A stretch of 58,487 nucleotides of DNA. Origin: a bacterium. GTDB taxonomy: Bacteria > UBA9089 > UBA9088 > JAGUXG01. The first letter of the stretch is position 1. Each line of letters begins with the position of its first letter. The notes beneath the pieces were generated by a model. The model was not told the DNA's origin, made no database searches, and worked only from the letters and a program-made list of their open reading frames with translations. Position numbers and translations under genes: made by a program. This document shows, piece after piece, positions 8,379 through 17,385 of the stretch. The stretch spans positions 1 to 58,487 of the forward strand of contig JASEHO010000001.1 in NCBI GenBank assembly GCA_030018505.1, given 5' to 3'.

Positions 8379-11045
8379 ATGGAAAAGGCTTATGAACCAA
8401 AGGATATAGAGGCTAAATGGTATTCTTTCTGGGAAAAGGAGGGATATTTTGTCGCTGATAACCAGAGGGAGAGACCATACTCCATCGTTATTCCTCCACC
8501 AAATGTTACTGGCTCGCTTCACATAGGCCATGCCTTGAACAATACTATTCAAGATATTCTCATCAGATGGCGCAGGATGCAGGGATACAGTGTCCTCTGG
8601 GTTCCTGGCACAGACCACGCTGGCATAGCCACCCAGAATGTCGTGGAAAAAGAGCTTCTAAAGAAAAGCAAAACCCGTGAATCTCTGCAGAGAGAAGCCT
8701 TTGTGGAAATGGTCTGGCAGTGGAAGGAGGAGTATGGAGGAAAGATAATTGAGCAACTAAAGAGGCTTGGTTGTTCCTGTGATTGGTCAAAACTGCGGTT
8801 CACAATGGATGAGGGCTTATCAAGGGCAGTGAGGGAGGTCTTTGTCAGGCTTTATAAAGAGGGACTTATCTATCAAGGGGATTATATCATTAACTGGTGT
8901 CCAAGGTGCAAGACCGCCATCAGTGATATTGAGACAGATTATAGGCAAGAGACAGGCTACCTCTATCACCTCAAGTATCCAATCAAAGATTCAACTAAAT
9001 TTATTCTTGTAGCCACAACAAGACCCGAGACAATGCTTGGAGATACAGCCGTTGCTGTCAATCCAGAGGATGCGCGGTATAAAAACCTTATTGGAAAGGT
9101 AGCTATCTTGCCTATTCTTGGTAGGGAGATTCCTATCATTACCGATAGGTTTGTTGACCTTGAGTTTGGAACAGGCGCGGTAAAAGTGACGCCAGCCCAT
9201 GACGCAAATGACTTTGAGATTGGCAAAAGGCACTCTCTTCAATCCATCAATATCCTGAATCCTGATGCGACTATGAACGAAAATGCAGGTCATTACTCTG
9301 GGCTGGATAGATTTGCAGCCAGGGATCAGTTAGTAGAAGAGCTAAAAAATAAAGGGCTTGTGGAGAAGATAGAGGACTATCTCTATAACATAACCCGTTG
9401 CTATAGATGTCATACCATAATTGAGCCATACCTATCAAAGCAGTGGTTTGTAAAGATGAAACCCTTAGCAGAGCCAGCCATAGAGGCGGTAAAATTGGGC
9501 AGATGTCAATTTGTGCCAAAGTCCTGGGAGAAGACCTACTTTGAATGGATGGAGAATATCAAGGACTGGTGTATCTCCCGTCAGATATGGTGGGGGCACA
9601 GGATTCCTGTCTGGTATTGTAAGGATTGTGGAGAAAAGATTGTGGAGGTAAAAGACCCTGATAGGTGTTCCTGTGGTTCTTCCAGCATCTATCAGGATGA
9701 GGATGTCTTAGACACCTGGTTTTCTTCAAGCCTCTGGCCATTCTCAACAATGGGCTGGCCAGAAGAGACAGAAGACCTAAAGAAGTTCTATCCAACCTCT
9801 GTCCTCTCTACAGGGTTTGACATCATCTTCTTCTGGGTGGCAAGAATGATGATGATGGGTCTTAAGTTCAGGCAAGATGTGCCATTCCATCAAGTCTATA
9901 TCCATGGGCTTATCCGTTCGGAAGATGGGGCAAAGATGAGCAAGTCCTCTGGAAATATTATAGACCCTCTAATCATCATTGAAAAGTATGGTTGTGATAG
10001 CTTAAGGTTTACCCTGGCAGTCCTGTCAGGCTTGGGCAGGGATGTCATCCTCTCTGAGGAAAGGATAGAGGGCTACAGACACTTTATGAATAAGCTCTGG
10101 AATGCAGAGAGGTTTATCCTGATGAACCTTGAGGATTATGATGGAAAGGAGTATGAGCCAAAGACCCTTGGCCAGAGATGGATTGCCTCTTGTCTATCAA
10201 AGACGATAAAAGAACTTACTAACCATTTAGAGGAATTCTCCTTTAATTTAGCTACAGGTTGCACATATGAGTTTGTCTGGCACAAATACTGCGACTGGTA
10301 TTTAGAGATAGCTAAACTTGAATTGGCTGACCCGACTGAGAGAAAGAGGACACAGCATCTTTTGGTCAAGAGTTTGGATATGATTTTGAGGCTTCTTCAT
10401 CCCTTCATTCCATTCATTACTGAAGAGTTGTGGCAGAAACTTCCCAATAATTCTGGGTCTATTATGACTAAGGATTGGCCCATTGCGTTCTTCCCTGCGG
10501 ATACTAAGGCTGATGAAGAGATGGAGCTTATTCAGTCTATCATTGGTGGAATAAGGAATATTCGCTCAACATTTAAGATTCCGCCAAAGGAGAAATTAGA
10601 GGTTATGGTGAAATCAGATTCTGCTGCTCTCAAAAACTATGCCGAGTATATTATGGCTTTAGCAGGCCTTGCGACGATAACCATTAATCCGGAGACAAAA
10701 AGACCTCCTCAATCTGTTGTTTCTGTCTCCTCTGGGATAGAGGTTTATGTTCTGCTTTCTGGCTTGATAGATATTGATGAGGAGAAAAAAAGGATTACCA
10801 AAAGGCTATCTGAGGTAGAAGAGAAGCTGGAAAAGACAAAGAAGAAGATTGAAAACAGCGATTTCATCCAAAAAGCACCTCAAGAGGTGATAGAAAAGGA
10901 AAGAAAAAAGGAAGAAGATCTGATTGCAGAAAAAGAAAAGCTCATAGGCTTAACAGAGATGCTTATCTGGGAAAGGGAGAAAGGGGACGCAACCTTTTTA
11001 GAAAGGCCAAAAACTTTAATCAAATTATCAGAGCCAGGGCACTAG
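8379..11045 (+). CDS. valS: Valine--tRNA ligase
   Basis: 888 residues, the normal length. Cytosolic class I synthetase charging tRNA-Val. The ATP site HIGH is at residues 48-51 in PPPNVTGSLHIGHAL, and KMSKS lies at about 519-523. The CP1 editing domain contains the TTRPETMLGDTAVAV motif. Two zinc-knuckle-like CxxC pairs (CPRCKTAISD, CYRCHTIIEP) resemble those in zinc-binding ValRS. The C-terminal ~70 residues form the arm coiled coil (EEKKRITKRLSEVEEKLE). An AGGA site lies 11 nt before ATG 8379. It stands alone, followed by tRNA-Ala. Confidence 0.97.
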   Translation: MEKAYEPKDIEAKWYSFWEKEGYFVADNQRERPYSIVIPPPNVTGSLHIGHALNNTIQDILIRWRRMQGYSVLWVPGTDHAGIATQNVVEKELLKKSKTRESLQREAFVEMVWQWKEEYGGKIIEQLKRLGCSCDWSKLRFTMDEGLSRAVREVFVRLYKEGLIYQGDYIINWCPRCKTAISDIETDYRQETGYLYHLKYPIKDSTKFILVATTRPETMLGDTAVAVNPEDARYKNLIGKVAILPILGREIPIITDRFVDLEFGTGAVKVTPAHDANDFEIGKRHSLQSINILNPDATMNENAGHYSGLDRFAARDQLVEELKNKGLVEKIEDYLYNITRCYRCHTIIEPYLSKQWFVKMKPLAEPAIEAVKLGRCQFVPKSWEKTYFEWMENIKDWCISRQIWWGHRIPVWYCKDCGEKIVEVKDPDRCSCGSSSIYQDEDVLDTWFSSSLWPFSTMGWPEETEDLKKFYPTSVLSTGFDIIFFWVARMMMMGLKFRQDVPFHQVYIHGLIRSEDGAKMSKSSGNIIDPLIIIEKYGCDSLRFTLAVLSGLGRDVILSEERIEGYRHFMNKLWNAERFILMNLEDYDGKEYEPKTLGQRWIASCLSKTIKELTNHLEEFSFNLATGCTYEFVWHKYCDWYLEIAKLELADPTERKRTQHLLVKSLDMILRLLHPFIPFITEELWQKLPNNSGSIMTKDWPIAFFPADTKADEEMELIQSIIGGIRNIRSTFKIPPKEKLEVMVKSDSAALKNYAEYIMALAGLATITINPETKRPPQSVVSVSSGIEVYVLLSGLIDIDEEKKRITKRLSEVEEKLEKTKKKIENSDFIQKAPQEVIEKERKKEEDLIAEKEKLIGLTEMLIWEREKGDATFLERPKTLIKLSEPGH

Positions 11046-11240
11046 AGGTATTACAAGTCAAAACAGATTTTGATTGCATTAAAAGAGAATTGAATGTAAA
11101 CTTATATCGTTTGGGCAGATAATAGTTCCTCTAAGGAAGAGAATTGGAGGAATAAATTGAGGCTTCTGGACTAATTATAGTAAGATTCTAAAATCATCCA
11201 GGAAGCTCCAAAAAGTTTAGTTTATAGTGCAAAAGTTTTA

Positions 11241-11312
11241 GGGGATGTGGCTCAATGGGAGAGCGCCTGCTTTGCACGCAGGAGGTTGGCGGTTCGACTC
11301 CGCTCATCTCCA
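11241..11312 (+). tRNA. tRNA-Ala (TGC)
   Basis: Cloverleaf: acceptor GGGGATG pairs with CATCTCC (one G-U), D-arm GCTCAATGGGAGAGC, anticodon stem CCTGC/GCAGG around loop TTTGCAC (anticodon TGC), T-arm GGCGGTTCGACTCCGCT. CCA is not encoded. The nearby stretches 11046-11240 and 11313-11413 hold no other gene that I can see. Confidence 0.95.
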
Positions 11313-11413
11313 TAAAATTATTGAAAAACTGTCTTAAAGGTTTTATCCCATATCTAACGAGGTTACAGTCTGAGAGTCAGCGGAATTTATCAAGCGGTTT
11401 TAAGACCAAAAGA

Positions 11414-13489
11414 TTACTTCATCTCTATTCCCTTATCTATCCCTATAATCTCCCACTCCGCTTCGGAAATGGTCACCTTATCTCCTACTCTTTTTGTAAA
11501 CAGGCTACAACCAATAGCCGTAAGATATGAAATAATCCCTTTGTCCGGGTCAGATTCCCAGGGGCCTAAAAGAGTATATTCCTTAATTACTCCTTCATTA
11601 AGAGATTTGAGTTTTACCTTTGTCCCTATATTCACCCTCTCTGTGGTAATATCCTCGGGACGAATCACCTTGATTTGAGCCAATTGTGCCCTTAATTTCA
11701 CTAATTTAGCATAAAGAAGCTTCTGCTGTTCCTTTGCCGATTTATATTCAAAGTTTTCTCGCAGATCACCATAGCTTCGTGCATGAGCTATCTCCTTAAT
11801 ATTTGCTGGAATTTGTGTTTCCATAATATGTGTCAGTTCCTGTCGCCTGGCATCTATATTTTCTTGAATTGCATAAAAGTGAATATGCTTATTCTCTTCT
11901 TTTTTAGGTCTGTTTCTTCTAAGTTCTTTTGTAGTCAAAGCCCGTATCTTATTCCTTTCAGTTGGCTTCAAACTACCACTTTGTAGTAAGGTCTCACAAA
12001 ATATATTGAGTTGCGTGGGGCTTAAATGGGTTCTTAATAGATTATCTTCTAATAAAAATGCCTTTATCTGATCTCGCAAGACCCTTGTTTCATTCTTCTC
12101 CAAAAGCTTAAGCAATGTTGACAAAAGCTCATATTCACTCAGATTAAGTTTTAGACCATTTCTAAAAGACTTTTTGCATACCAATAAAAATTTCTCTGGA
12201 TATTCTTGTGGCAACTGATAGAGTCTGGTGGTAATTACATCAAGTTTTTCTTGCTCTAATTCATCTATTATGGTCCCTAACAACCTTACGCCGGAGAGCG
12301 AAAAGAATAAAGATACATAGATTTCTGGCCAGATTTTTGCCAAAGCAGTTTTTATTATTTTGAGTGTCTGAAGTTGATATTTTGGTCTCTGTATTTTTGC
12401 GAGCAAATCAGGAAGATCTTCACAGGTTTTAATAATTGCCTCGCATTTTTCAGTAAAATCTTCATCTTTCATATCCTGAACGAATAGAAAAATCTCAATA
12501 GCGAGAGATGGGTTATTTGCCATTGATTGAGAGCCAAGCTCAAACAATGCCTCTAAAAACTGGCTTTTTACAGGAAATCCCTTTTCACAAGCCTCTTTGG
12601 CTAACTCCATTTTTTCCTGGGGCAAAGCCTTATCAAATCTTATGACAAGGTTATTTTCTGCTTCCTCTTGGTTGCACCATAGATAGGTTCTTGGATTTCC
12701 TCTAGAACTAACTCGTCCGTCCTTTGTCATTTCAAGGCTTATCTTATTCCACCAAGATAGCCATTCTTCTTCTGGGATAATACCCTGCAAGTACGACCTT
12801 ATCTTTTGCGGTGTTAATGGCTGGTTAATGCTTTTCAAGAGAAAAAGAATAAGTTCAATAGGAGCCATATTCTTCAGGCGGGTCATATCCGTCAGTTTTA
12901 CTACCAAAAAATGATTGGAATCTAATTTTGTCAATACCTCACAAGCTGCATCTATGCTCATTTCGTGTCTTTCCTTTTTCTCAAAATCAATCACCACCCT
13001 TTTCTTTTTTAATGGGTAGCAGTCTATTATTTTGCCAACGCCCCACTCAGGCCTATAAAAATATTGGCCGATATTAAAGTCCAGATAATGGTCAAATGTG
13101 GCTAAAATCTCAGCCAAGTCCTTCTTTTCCTTTATACCAGACGAAATAAGCTCTTCTTTTTGCGGATGGCCAGAAAGAAGCACTTGATAGCAATTAATAA
13201 GCTCTTGACGAAGATCAGTATCTTGCAGGTTAAAGAAAGCCGCTTTCTTGAGTATCTCTAAGACCTTATGAAAATCATTCTTCTTCTTAAAATGCTCAGT
13301 TAAGAAAAGGAGCAGGGTAGCCGCCCGTTCTTTTTCCTTATGTTTGCCTAACCAATCAGCTATAGAATAAAAAAGGACTAAATCCTCTGGCAATAATTCC
13401 ATTAGATTCAACCAGATATCTTCTATCTGTTCATACTCTTTGAGCTCCATTGCCTGTTTAAGTTTTTCTTTTAATTCTTGTATATTCAT
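11414..13489 (-). CDS. greA: GreA-type transcription elongation factor with long N-terminal extension
   Basis: 691 residues. The last ~155 form the Gre factor: an N-terminal coiled coil with the tip motif GDLRENFEYKSAKEQQ (acidic residues that coordinate Mg in the RNA polymerase secondary channel) and the FKBP-like C-domain ending RVGDKVTISEAEWEIIGI. The first ~535 residues are helical and TPR-like, as in the large GreA proteins of Chlamydiae and some candidate phyla; normal GreA is ~160 residues. The factor rescues backtracked RNA polymerase; the extension's role is unknown. It starts 1 nt after mltG, and its AAGGAG ribosome site is made from the last mltG codons. Confidence 0.9.
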   Translation of the reverse strand: MNIQELKEKLKQAMELKEYEQIEDIWLNLMELLPEDLVLFYSIADWLGKHKEKERAATLLLFLTEHFKKKNDFHKVLEILKKAAFFNLQDTDLRQELINCYQVLLSGHPQKEELISSGIKEKKDLAEILATFDHYLDFNIGQYFYRPEWGVGKIIDCYPLKKKRVVIDFEKKERHEMSIDAACEVLTKLDSNHFLVVKLTDMTRLKNMAPIELILFLLKSINQPLTPQKIRSYLQGIIPEEEWLSWWNKISLEMTKDGRVSSRGNPRTYLWCNQEEAENNLVIRFDKALPQEKMELAKEACEKGFPVKSQFLEALFELGSQSMANNPSLAIEIFLFVQDMKDEDFTEKCEAIIKTCEDLPDLLAKIQRPKYQLQTLKIIKTALAKIWPEIYVSLFFSLSGVRLLGTIIDELEQEKLDVITTRLYQLPQEYPEKFLLVCKKSFRNGLKLNLSEYELLSTLLKLLEKNETRVLRDQIKAFLLEDNLLRTHLSPTQLNIFCETLLQSGSLKPTERNKIRALTTKELRRNRPKKEENKHIHFYAIQENIDARRQELTHIMETQIPANIKEIAHARSYGDLRENFEYKSAKEQQKLLYAKLVKLRAQLAQIKVIRPEDITTERVNIGTKVKLKSLNEGVIKEYTLLGPWESDPDKGIISYLTAIGCSLFTKRVGDKVTISEAEWEIIGIDKGIEMK

Positions 13490-13490
13490 T

Positions 13491-14453
13491 TTATCTCCTT
13501 AATTGATATTTAGATGTAGCCTGATGATGCTCTTCTAATGTGCGGGAAAACTTGTGCCTGCCATTGTTCATTGAGACAAAGTAGAGGTAATCGGAAGATG
13601 CAGGATATAGGGCGGCTTTGATGGAAGCAAGGCCTGGGTTGGCAATAGGTGTTGGAGGAAGCCCTCTGTATTTATAGGTGTTGTAAGGAGAGGCAATCTC
13701 TAAGTCTTGTTTCTTTAGATTGCCGTCAAAATCAGGCAACAAGGCATAGATTACAGTTGGACAGCTACAAAGGGGGATTCCAGCCTTTAAGCGATTATGA
13801 AAACAAGCAGAGATAAGGTGCTTCTCCTCTGTCTGGCCCGTCTCCTTTTCAATGATAGAGGCTAAGGTGAGTAATTGAGAGATAGAAAGAGTTGTTTGTT
13901 CTTGGGGAAGCGATTTATTTAGCTCAGAGACCATCATTTTAATTATCTCCTCGCAAGACGCACCCTTACTGATACAGTATGTTTCAGGGAATAGATAACC
14001 TTCTGCACTCTCTGCTTGGATACCTAAACTTTCAAGAAACCCTTTGTCTTTGACAAGAAAAAGAAACCTTTCTTTGTGAATAAAGCCTTTGGCTGATAAA
14101 AGATCTGCTATCTGAAAAAGATTATATCCTTCAGGAATAGTAAAGCAGGATTTTTCGCTTTCGCCCTTCTCCAAAATCTTGAGAATCTGGGCTGCGTTCA
14201 TTGAAGGAGAGAGCAGATACTCTCCTGCCTGAATCTTACGAGTAGCACCTTTTACATCAGCCAATAGCTCAAAGGAGAGCCCATCACGAATTAAACCTTC
14301 ATCTTTTAGTATTCTGGTAATCTCTATCAGAGCCATACCCTTCTTAATATCAACCCTCTTATTGGTAGTAGAAGACCTATCAACTGGAATATAGAGTTGA
14401 TACAAAACTAAAAGAGGCAAGACCAGAATGATAATCATTAATATTTTTTTCAT
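13491..14453 (-). CDS. mltG: Endolytic murein transglycosylase MltG (YceG-like)
   Basis: 320 residues from ATG 14453, which overlaps the SpoIID stop as ATGA. The longer frame to 14546 is an overlap artefact, because the short form begins with a proper N-terminal membrane helix (residues 1-20). A LysM-like region precedes the catalytic section with ASIIEKETG, containing the family's catalytic glutamate, and HNRLKAGIPL. MltG cleaves nascent glycan strands at the outer face of the inner membrane, setting strand length. It lies between the spoIID-like gene and greA. Confidence 0.92.
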   Translation of the reverse strand: MKKILMIIILVLPLLVLYQLYIPVDRSSTTNKRVDIKKGMALIEITRILKDEGLIRDGLSFELLADVKGATRKIQAGEYLLSPSMNAAQILKILEKGESEKSCFTIPEGYNLFQIADLLSAKGFIHKERFLFLVKDKGFLESLGIQAESAEGYLFPETYCISKGASCEEIIKMMVSELNKSLPQEQTTLSISQLLTLASIIEKETGQTEEKHLISACFHNRLKAGIPLCSCPTVIYALLPDFDGNLKKQDLEIASPYNTYKYRGLPPTPIANPGLASIKAALYPASSDYLYFVSMNNGRHKFSRTLEEHHQATSKYQLRR

Positions 14454-15511
14454 AGCTTTTTTACCACACAGCCCGGGAAGTAGAAGGAGAGTATCTCCTG
14501 ATAACTTGCACCTTGGCTTGCCATTCCTTTTGCTCCCCACTGGCACATTCCAATGCCGTGTCCCCAGCCTTTTCCAATGAGCTTTATTCCATTCCAGGTC
14601 TCTTCTATCTCAAAGTAGGTTGATTTTATTAGATTAGAGCCAAACATATTTCTGAAATCATTGGCGAGTATAGCCTTTCTTCCACCTTCATAATGGACAA
14701 TTATCTCCTTTGGTCTTCCTTTCCCTGTCCTTTCTACCCTAAAAACCCTGGAAATGCCAATCTTTTCAGCAATATTAGCATAGCTCAGATTGTATTGCCA
14801 ATTATAATGAGGAGAGGCATAGCAATATGGACAGACCTTAGATTTGAAGTAGGGTAAGCTAGGTCCCCAGACATCCCTTATATCTGAAATAAGACCACCA
14901 CAGCAGGCATGGTAATAAACAGGCGCAAGCTCTTCATTATAGCAAAGAACCTCGCTGCTTGTAGCAGAGCAGGCAAGTATAGCCACTTTATCCTCTGCCT
15001 CCATGCCTCCATAGACCTGGCAATGGACATCAGAGCAAAGATCAAAGCCTTCGGCCTTATGTTTTTGGTTGACTAAGGCAAATGTTCTGGCAAGCACAGC
15101 CTGAGCTTTTATTGCTTCAATAGGCCAGTCTGTAGAGATCTCCCTTTTTATTATGCCTGGAAGATAATCTTCAAGGTCAACTATGCTTATGACTAATAGC
15201 CCGCCTCCCTGCCTTCTAATCTCAAAATAGCCTCTATACCTTCTGTTTCCAATCTTGATGTAGCTATCCTGAAGCGGATAGACAAAGACCGGTCCTAAAA
15301 ACTCACCATAAGAAGAGGTTAATATTCCACCTGCAGTTGCTTTAAGCTCAATAGGAGCAGAATACCTTCTGCCAATTAGACTCTCACAGTCATAAAGCTC
15401 AAAGTATCTTGTGCCTGAAATATTAACAATAGAGGTTTGGGTAATCTTTACCCTTAATTCAAAGGAAAAGCCGAGATTTGCCAGGAAGAGGAGAAAAAGG
15501 GCTTTTCTCAC
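14450..15511 (-). CDS. SpoIID/LytB-domain protein
   Basis: 353 residues with a signal peptide (MRKALFLLFLANLGFSF). The SpoIID domain is recognised from PGIIKREIS, AIKAQAVLARTFAL and the terminal GKGWGHGIGMCQWGAKGMA motif. Family members are lytic transglycosylases acting on peptidoglycan stripped of stem peptides (as in Bacillus SpoIID), and are also common in non-sporulating Gram-negatives. Four cysteines in a CCGG/CPYC region may bind metal or form disulfides. The GTG start at 15511 is 2 nt from the pilT stop, and the gene overlaps mltG by 4 nt; both are peptidoglycan lyases, so a wall-remodelling unit is likely. Confidence 0.88.
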   Translation of the reverse strand: MRKALFLLFLANLGFSFELRVKITQTSIVNISGTRYFELYDCESLIGRRYSAPIELKATAGGILTSSYGEFLGPVFVYPLQDSYIKIGNRRYRGYFEIRRQGGGLLVISIVDLEDYLPGIIKREISTDWPIEAIKAQAVLARTFALVNQKHKAEGFDLCSDVHCQVYGGMEAEDKVAILACSATSSEVLCYNEELAPVYYHACCGGLISDIRDVWGPSLPYFKSKVCPYCYASPHYNWQYNLSYANIAEKIGISRVFRVERTGKGRPKEIIVHYEGGRKAILANDFRNMFGSNLIKSTYFEIEETWNGIKLIGKGWGHGIGMCQWGAKGMASQGASYQEILSFYFPGCVVKKL

Positions 15512-15513
15512 CT

Positions 15514-16818
15514 TTAGCCCGAAGGAATATTAAACCTAAAAGGTTGACCAGGAGGAGATGTGGGCATTGGAGAAACAGAAGGTTGTGTTGGAGCGCCTGT
15601 GGGACTTGAGGGAGTAGGAGGTGGCATACCTGCGGGTCTTGGAGAAAGTGGTGGCATACCTGCGGGTCTTGGAGAAAGTGGTGGCATACCTGCTGCGGGT
15701 CTTGGAGGAAGCGTCGATGTTGGACCAAAAGATGGTTTAGCTGTTGCCCCTGAAGTAGAACCCAATGTGCCACTTCCACCAAAGGCAGATTTATCAATAG
15801 CTCGCATGGCTGCATCATCCTTGGAAATCTTTCCTTTCATGACTAATGTCTTCAGGCATTGGTCCATAGACTGCATCCCTTCTTTTGCACCTGTTTGGAT
15901 GATGGACGGCATCTGATGGGTCTTTCCCTCGCGGATAAGATTCTTTATGGCTGAATTTGCCACCATAATCTCACAGGCACAAGCCCTTCCACGACCATCT
16001 ACAGTGGGAATAAGGATTTGTGAGACAACACCAACTAAGGCTTCTCCAAGCTGGGTTCTTATCTGCTGTTGCTGGTGTGGTGGAAAGACATCCACAATTC
16101 TATCTACGGTCTGAGATGCAGAGTTTGTATGCAGGGTGCCAAAGACGACATGACCTGTTTCTGCAGCAGTCAGAGCCATTTGAATTGTCTCTAAATCCCG
16201 CATTTCACCAACAAGAATAATATCAGGGTCCTCACGAAGCGCAGAGCGTAAGGCTATAGCAAAGGAGTTTGTATGTGGTCCAACCTCCCTTTGATTGACC
16301 AGACAGCCCTTGTTTTCATGGACAAACTCTATAGGGTCTTCTATAGTTAAAATATGGTCTTTTTTCTCTTGATTGAGTAGGTCTATCATAGCCGCTAATG
16401 TGGTTGACTTTCCTGAGCCTGTAGGTCCGGTAACTAAGATAAGTCCCTTCTTTGCCCGGGCAAGGTTGTTTAAGACTGAAGGAAGCTCTAACTCTTCAAT
16501 TGTTTTTATCTTTGTAGGAATGATTCTAAAGGCAGCACTCTCACCCCTTCTCTGATAAAAGACATTCACCCTGAACCTTCCAACCTCAGATAATTCAACA
16601 GCAAAGTCTATCTCATGGTGCTCCTCAAGCTGTGCTTTTCTATCATCACTTAAGACATCATAGACCATTTGATGAACCCTATCTTTTTCATATATTTGGT
16701 CATCTACAGGGATAAGCTCACCGTGGATACGGAGCAATGGGTAGGCACCTGAAGAGAGGTGCAGGTCTGAAGCACCCTTTTCTTTACACATCAAAAGAAG
16801 GTCTGAAATATCATGCAT
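15514..16818 (-). CDS. pilT: PilT twitching-motility ATPase with proline-rich C-terminal tail
   Basis: 434 residues; a typical PilT has ~345-370. The N-terminal PAS-like domain contains GASDLHLSSG. Walker A is GPTGSGKST, then an Asp box, Walker B with DPDIILVGEMRD, and a His box AETGHVVFGTLHT. It powers retraction of type IV pili from the inner-membrane side. The last ~75 residues are an unusual Pro/Gly/Ser tail with tandem LSPRPAGMPP repeats. It heads the minus-strand run pilT-spoIID-mltG-greA. AAGGTG lies before ATG 16818. No other pilus gene is in the window. Confidence 0.93.
   Translation of the reverse strand: MHDISDLLLMCKEKGASDLHLSSGAYPLLRIHGELIPVDDQIYEKDRVHQMVYDVLSDDRKAQLEEHHEIDFAVELSEVGRFRVNVFYQRRGESAAFRIIPTKIKTIEELELPSVLNNLARAKKGLILVTGPTGSGKSTTLAAMIDLLNQEKKDHILTIEDPIEFVHENKGCLVNQREVGPHTNSFAIALRSALREDPDIILVGEMRDLETIQMALTAAETGHVVFGTLHTNSASQTVDRIVDVFPPHQQQQIRTQLGEALVGVVSQILIPTVDGRGRACACEIMVANSAIKNLIREGKTHQMPSIIQTGAKEGMQSMDQCLKTLVMKGKISKDDAAMRAIDKSAFGGSGTLGSTSGATAKPSFGPTSTLPPRPAAGMPPLSPRPAGMPPLSPRPAGMPPPTPSSPTGAPTQPSVSPMPTSPPGQPFRFNIPSG
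15619..15707. repeat. 30-bp tandem repeat in the pilT 3' end
   Basis: About three copies of a 30-bp unit beginning GGTGGCATACCTGCGGGTCT; the last has an extra GCT. It encodes the LSPRPAGMPP repeats of PilT in frame, so copy changes would alter tail length without a frameshift. Confidence 0.8.
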
Positions 16819-16858
16819 TTGAATTCACCTTACGGATTTTCGTGATAAAAAGATATTG

Positions 16859-16872
16859 AAGTTAGCTAACTT
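16859..16872. promoter_or_regulatory. 14-bp perfect palindrome in the pilT leader
   Basis: AAGTTAGCTAACTT lies between the pilT -10 box and its start codon, a plausible operator or small hairpin. There is no direct evidence of binding. Confidence 0.3.
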
Positions 16873-16896
16873 TTGCAGAGATTAGCAACAACTACT

Positions 16897-16925
16897 ATTA
16901 TATCTAATTTGCCATATTTTGTCCA
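16897..16925 (-). promoter_or_regulatory. Promoter of the pilT operon
   Basis: On the minus strand TGGACA (16925-16920), 17-bp spacer, TATAAT (16902-16897). The leader is about 70 nt with a ribosome site, unlike the leaderless promoters elsewhere in this window. Confidence 0.5.
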
Positions 16926-16949
16926 TTATCATTTTACAAAAAAAATAAA

Positions 16950-16979
16950 TTGACCAAAAAGCAAAGAGACTGGTATAAT
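16950..16979 (+). promoter_or_regulatory. Promoter, leaderless type, for rpsF-ssb
   Basis: TTGACC at 16950-16955, 18-bp spacer ending TGG (extended -10), TATAAT at 16974-16979, then exactly 7 nt to ATG 16987. Confidence 0.65.
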
Positions 16980-16986
16980 CCACAGT

Positions 16987-17385
16987 ATGAATTTCTATGA
17001 TCTATTGATTGTGTTTGATGTAGGGGAAAAGAAAAGGGAGAAGGTTCTCAAAGGGATTAAGTCTGCTATTTCTGAAAAGGGTGGAGCTATTGAAAAGATT
17101 GAGGAATGGGGAACAAGAAGATTAGCTTATCCCATCAAGAAGAAAAATGATGGTTTCTACCTTATTCTAAGATTTACAGCACCACCAGATGTTATAAAGC
17201 CAATCGAGGATATTCTCAGGAGAGAAGAAGAGGTTTTGAGATTTCTTACCACAGGAAGAAAAAAGGCGTGGTCTTCTGAAGAAGAAGCTCGCGAACCAAA
17301 AGAAGAAAAGATTATAGAAGAGGAGGAAAAAGATGAGGGGATACTCAAAGGCGATAATAATGGGGAATCTGACCAAGGATCCTGA
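16987..17385 (+). CDS. rpsF: 30S ribosomal protein S6
   Basis: 132 residues. The S6 fold is recognised from YDLLIVFDV at the N-terminus, then IEKIEEWGTRRLAYPIKKKNDGFYLILRF and the RREEEVLRFLTTG strand. The C-terminal ~30 residues are a highly acidic Glu/Lys tail, longer than usual. It binds the central domain of 16S rRNA with S18. The gene begins 7 nt after a TATAAT box with no ribosome site. It overlaps ssb by 53 nt, and the classical partner rpsR is not next to it. Confidence 0.95.
   Translation: MNFYDLLIVFDVGEKKREKVLKGIKSAISEKGGAIEKIEEWGTRRLAYPIKKKNDGFYLILRFTAPPDVIKPIEDILRREEEVLRFLTTGRKKAWSSEEEAREPKEEKIIEEEEKDEGILKGDNNGESDQGS

Noticed and set aside
14454..14546. Longer N-terminus for MltG
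   Set aside because: The added 31 codons overlap the SpoIID gene and lack a membrane helix; ATG 14453 gives the ATGA coupling and a proper anchor.
15619..15707. Tandem 30-bp units resembling a small CRISPR array
   Set aside because: There are no spacers: the units are directly adjacent and in frame with PilT. No cas genes are in the window.
15459..15916. ORFs of ~118-119 codons on both strands over the pilT 3' end
   Set aside because: They are alternate frames of the 30-bp tandem repeat that encodes the PilT tail.
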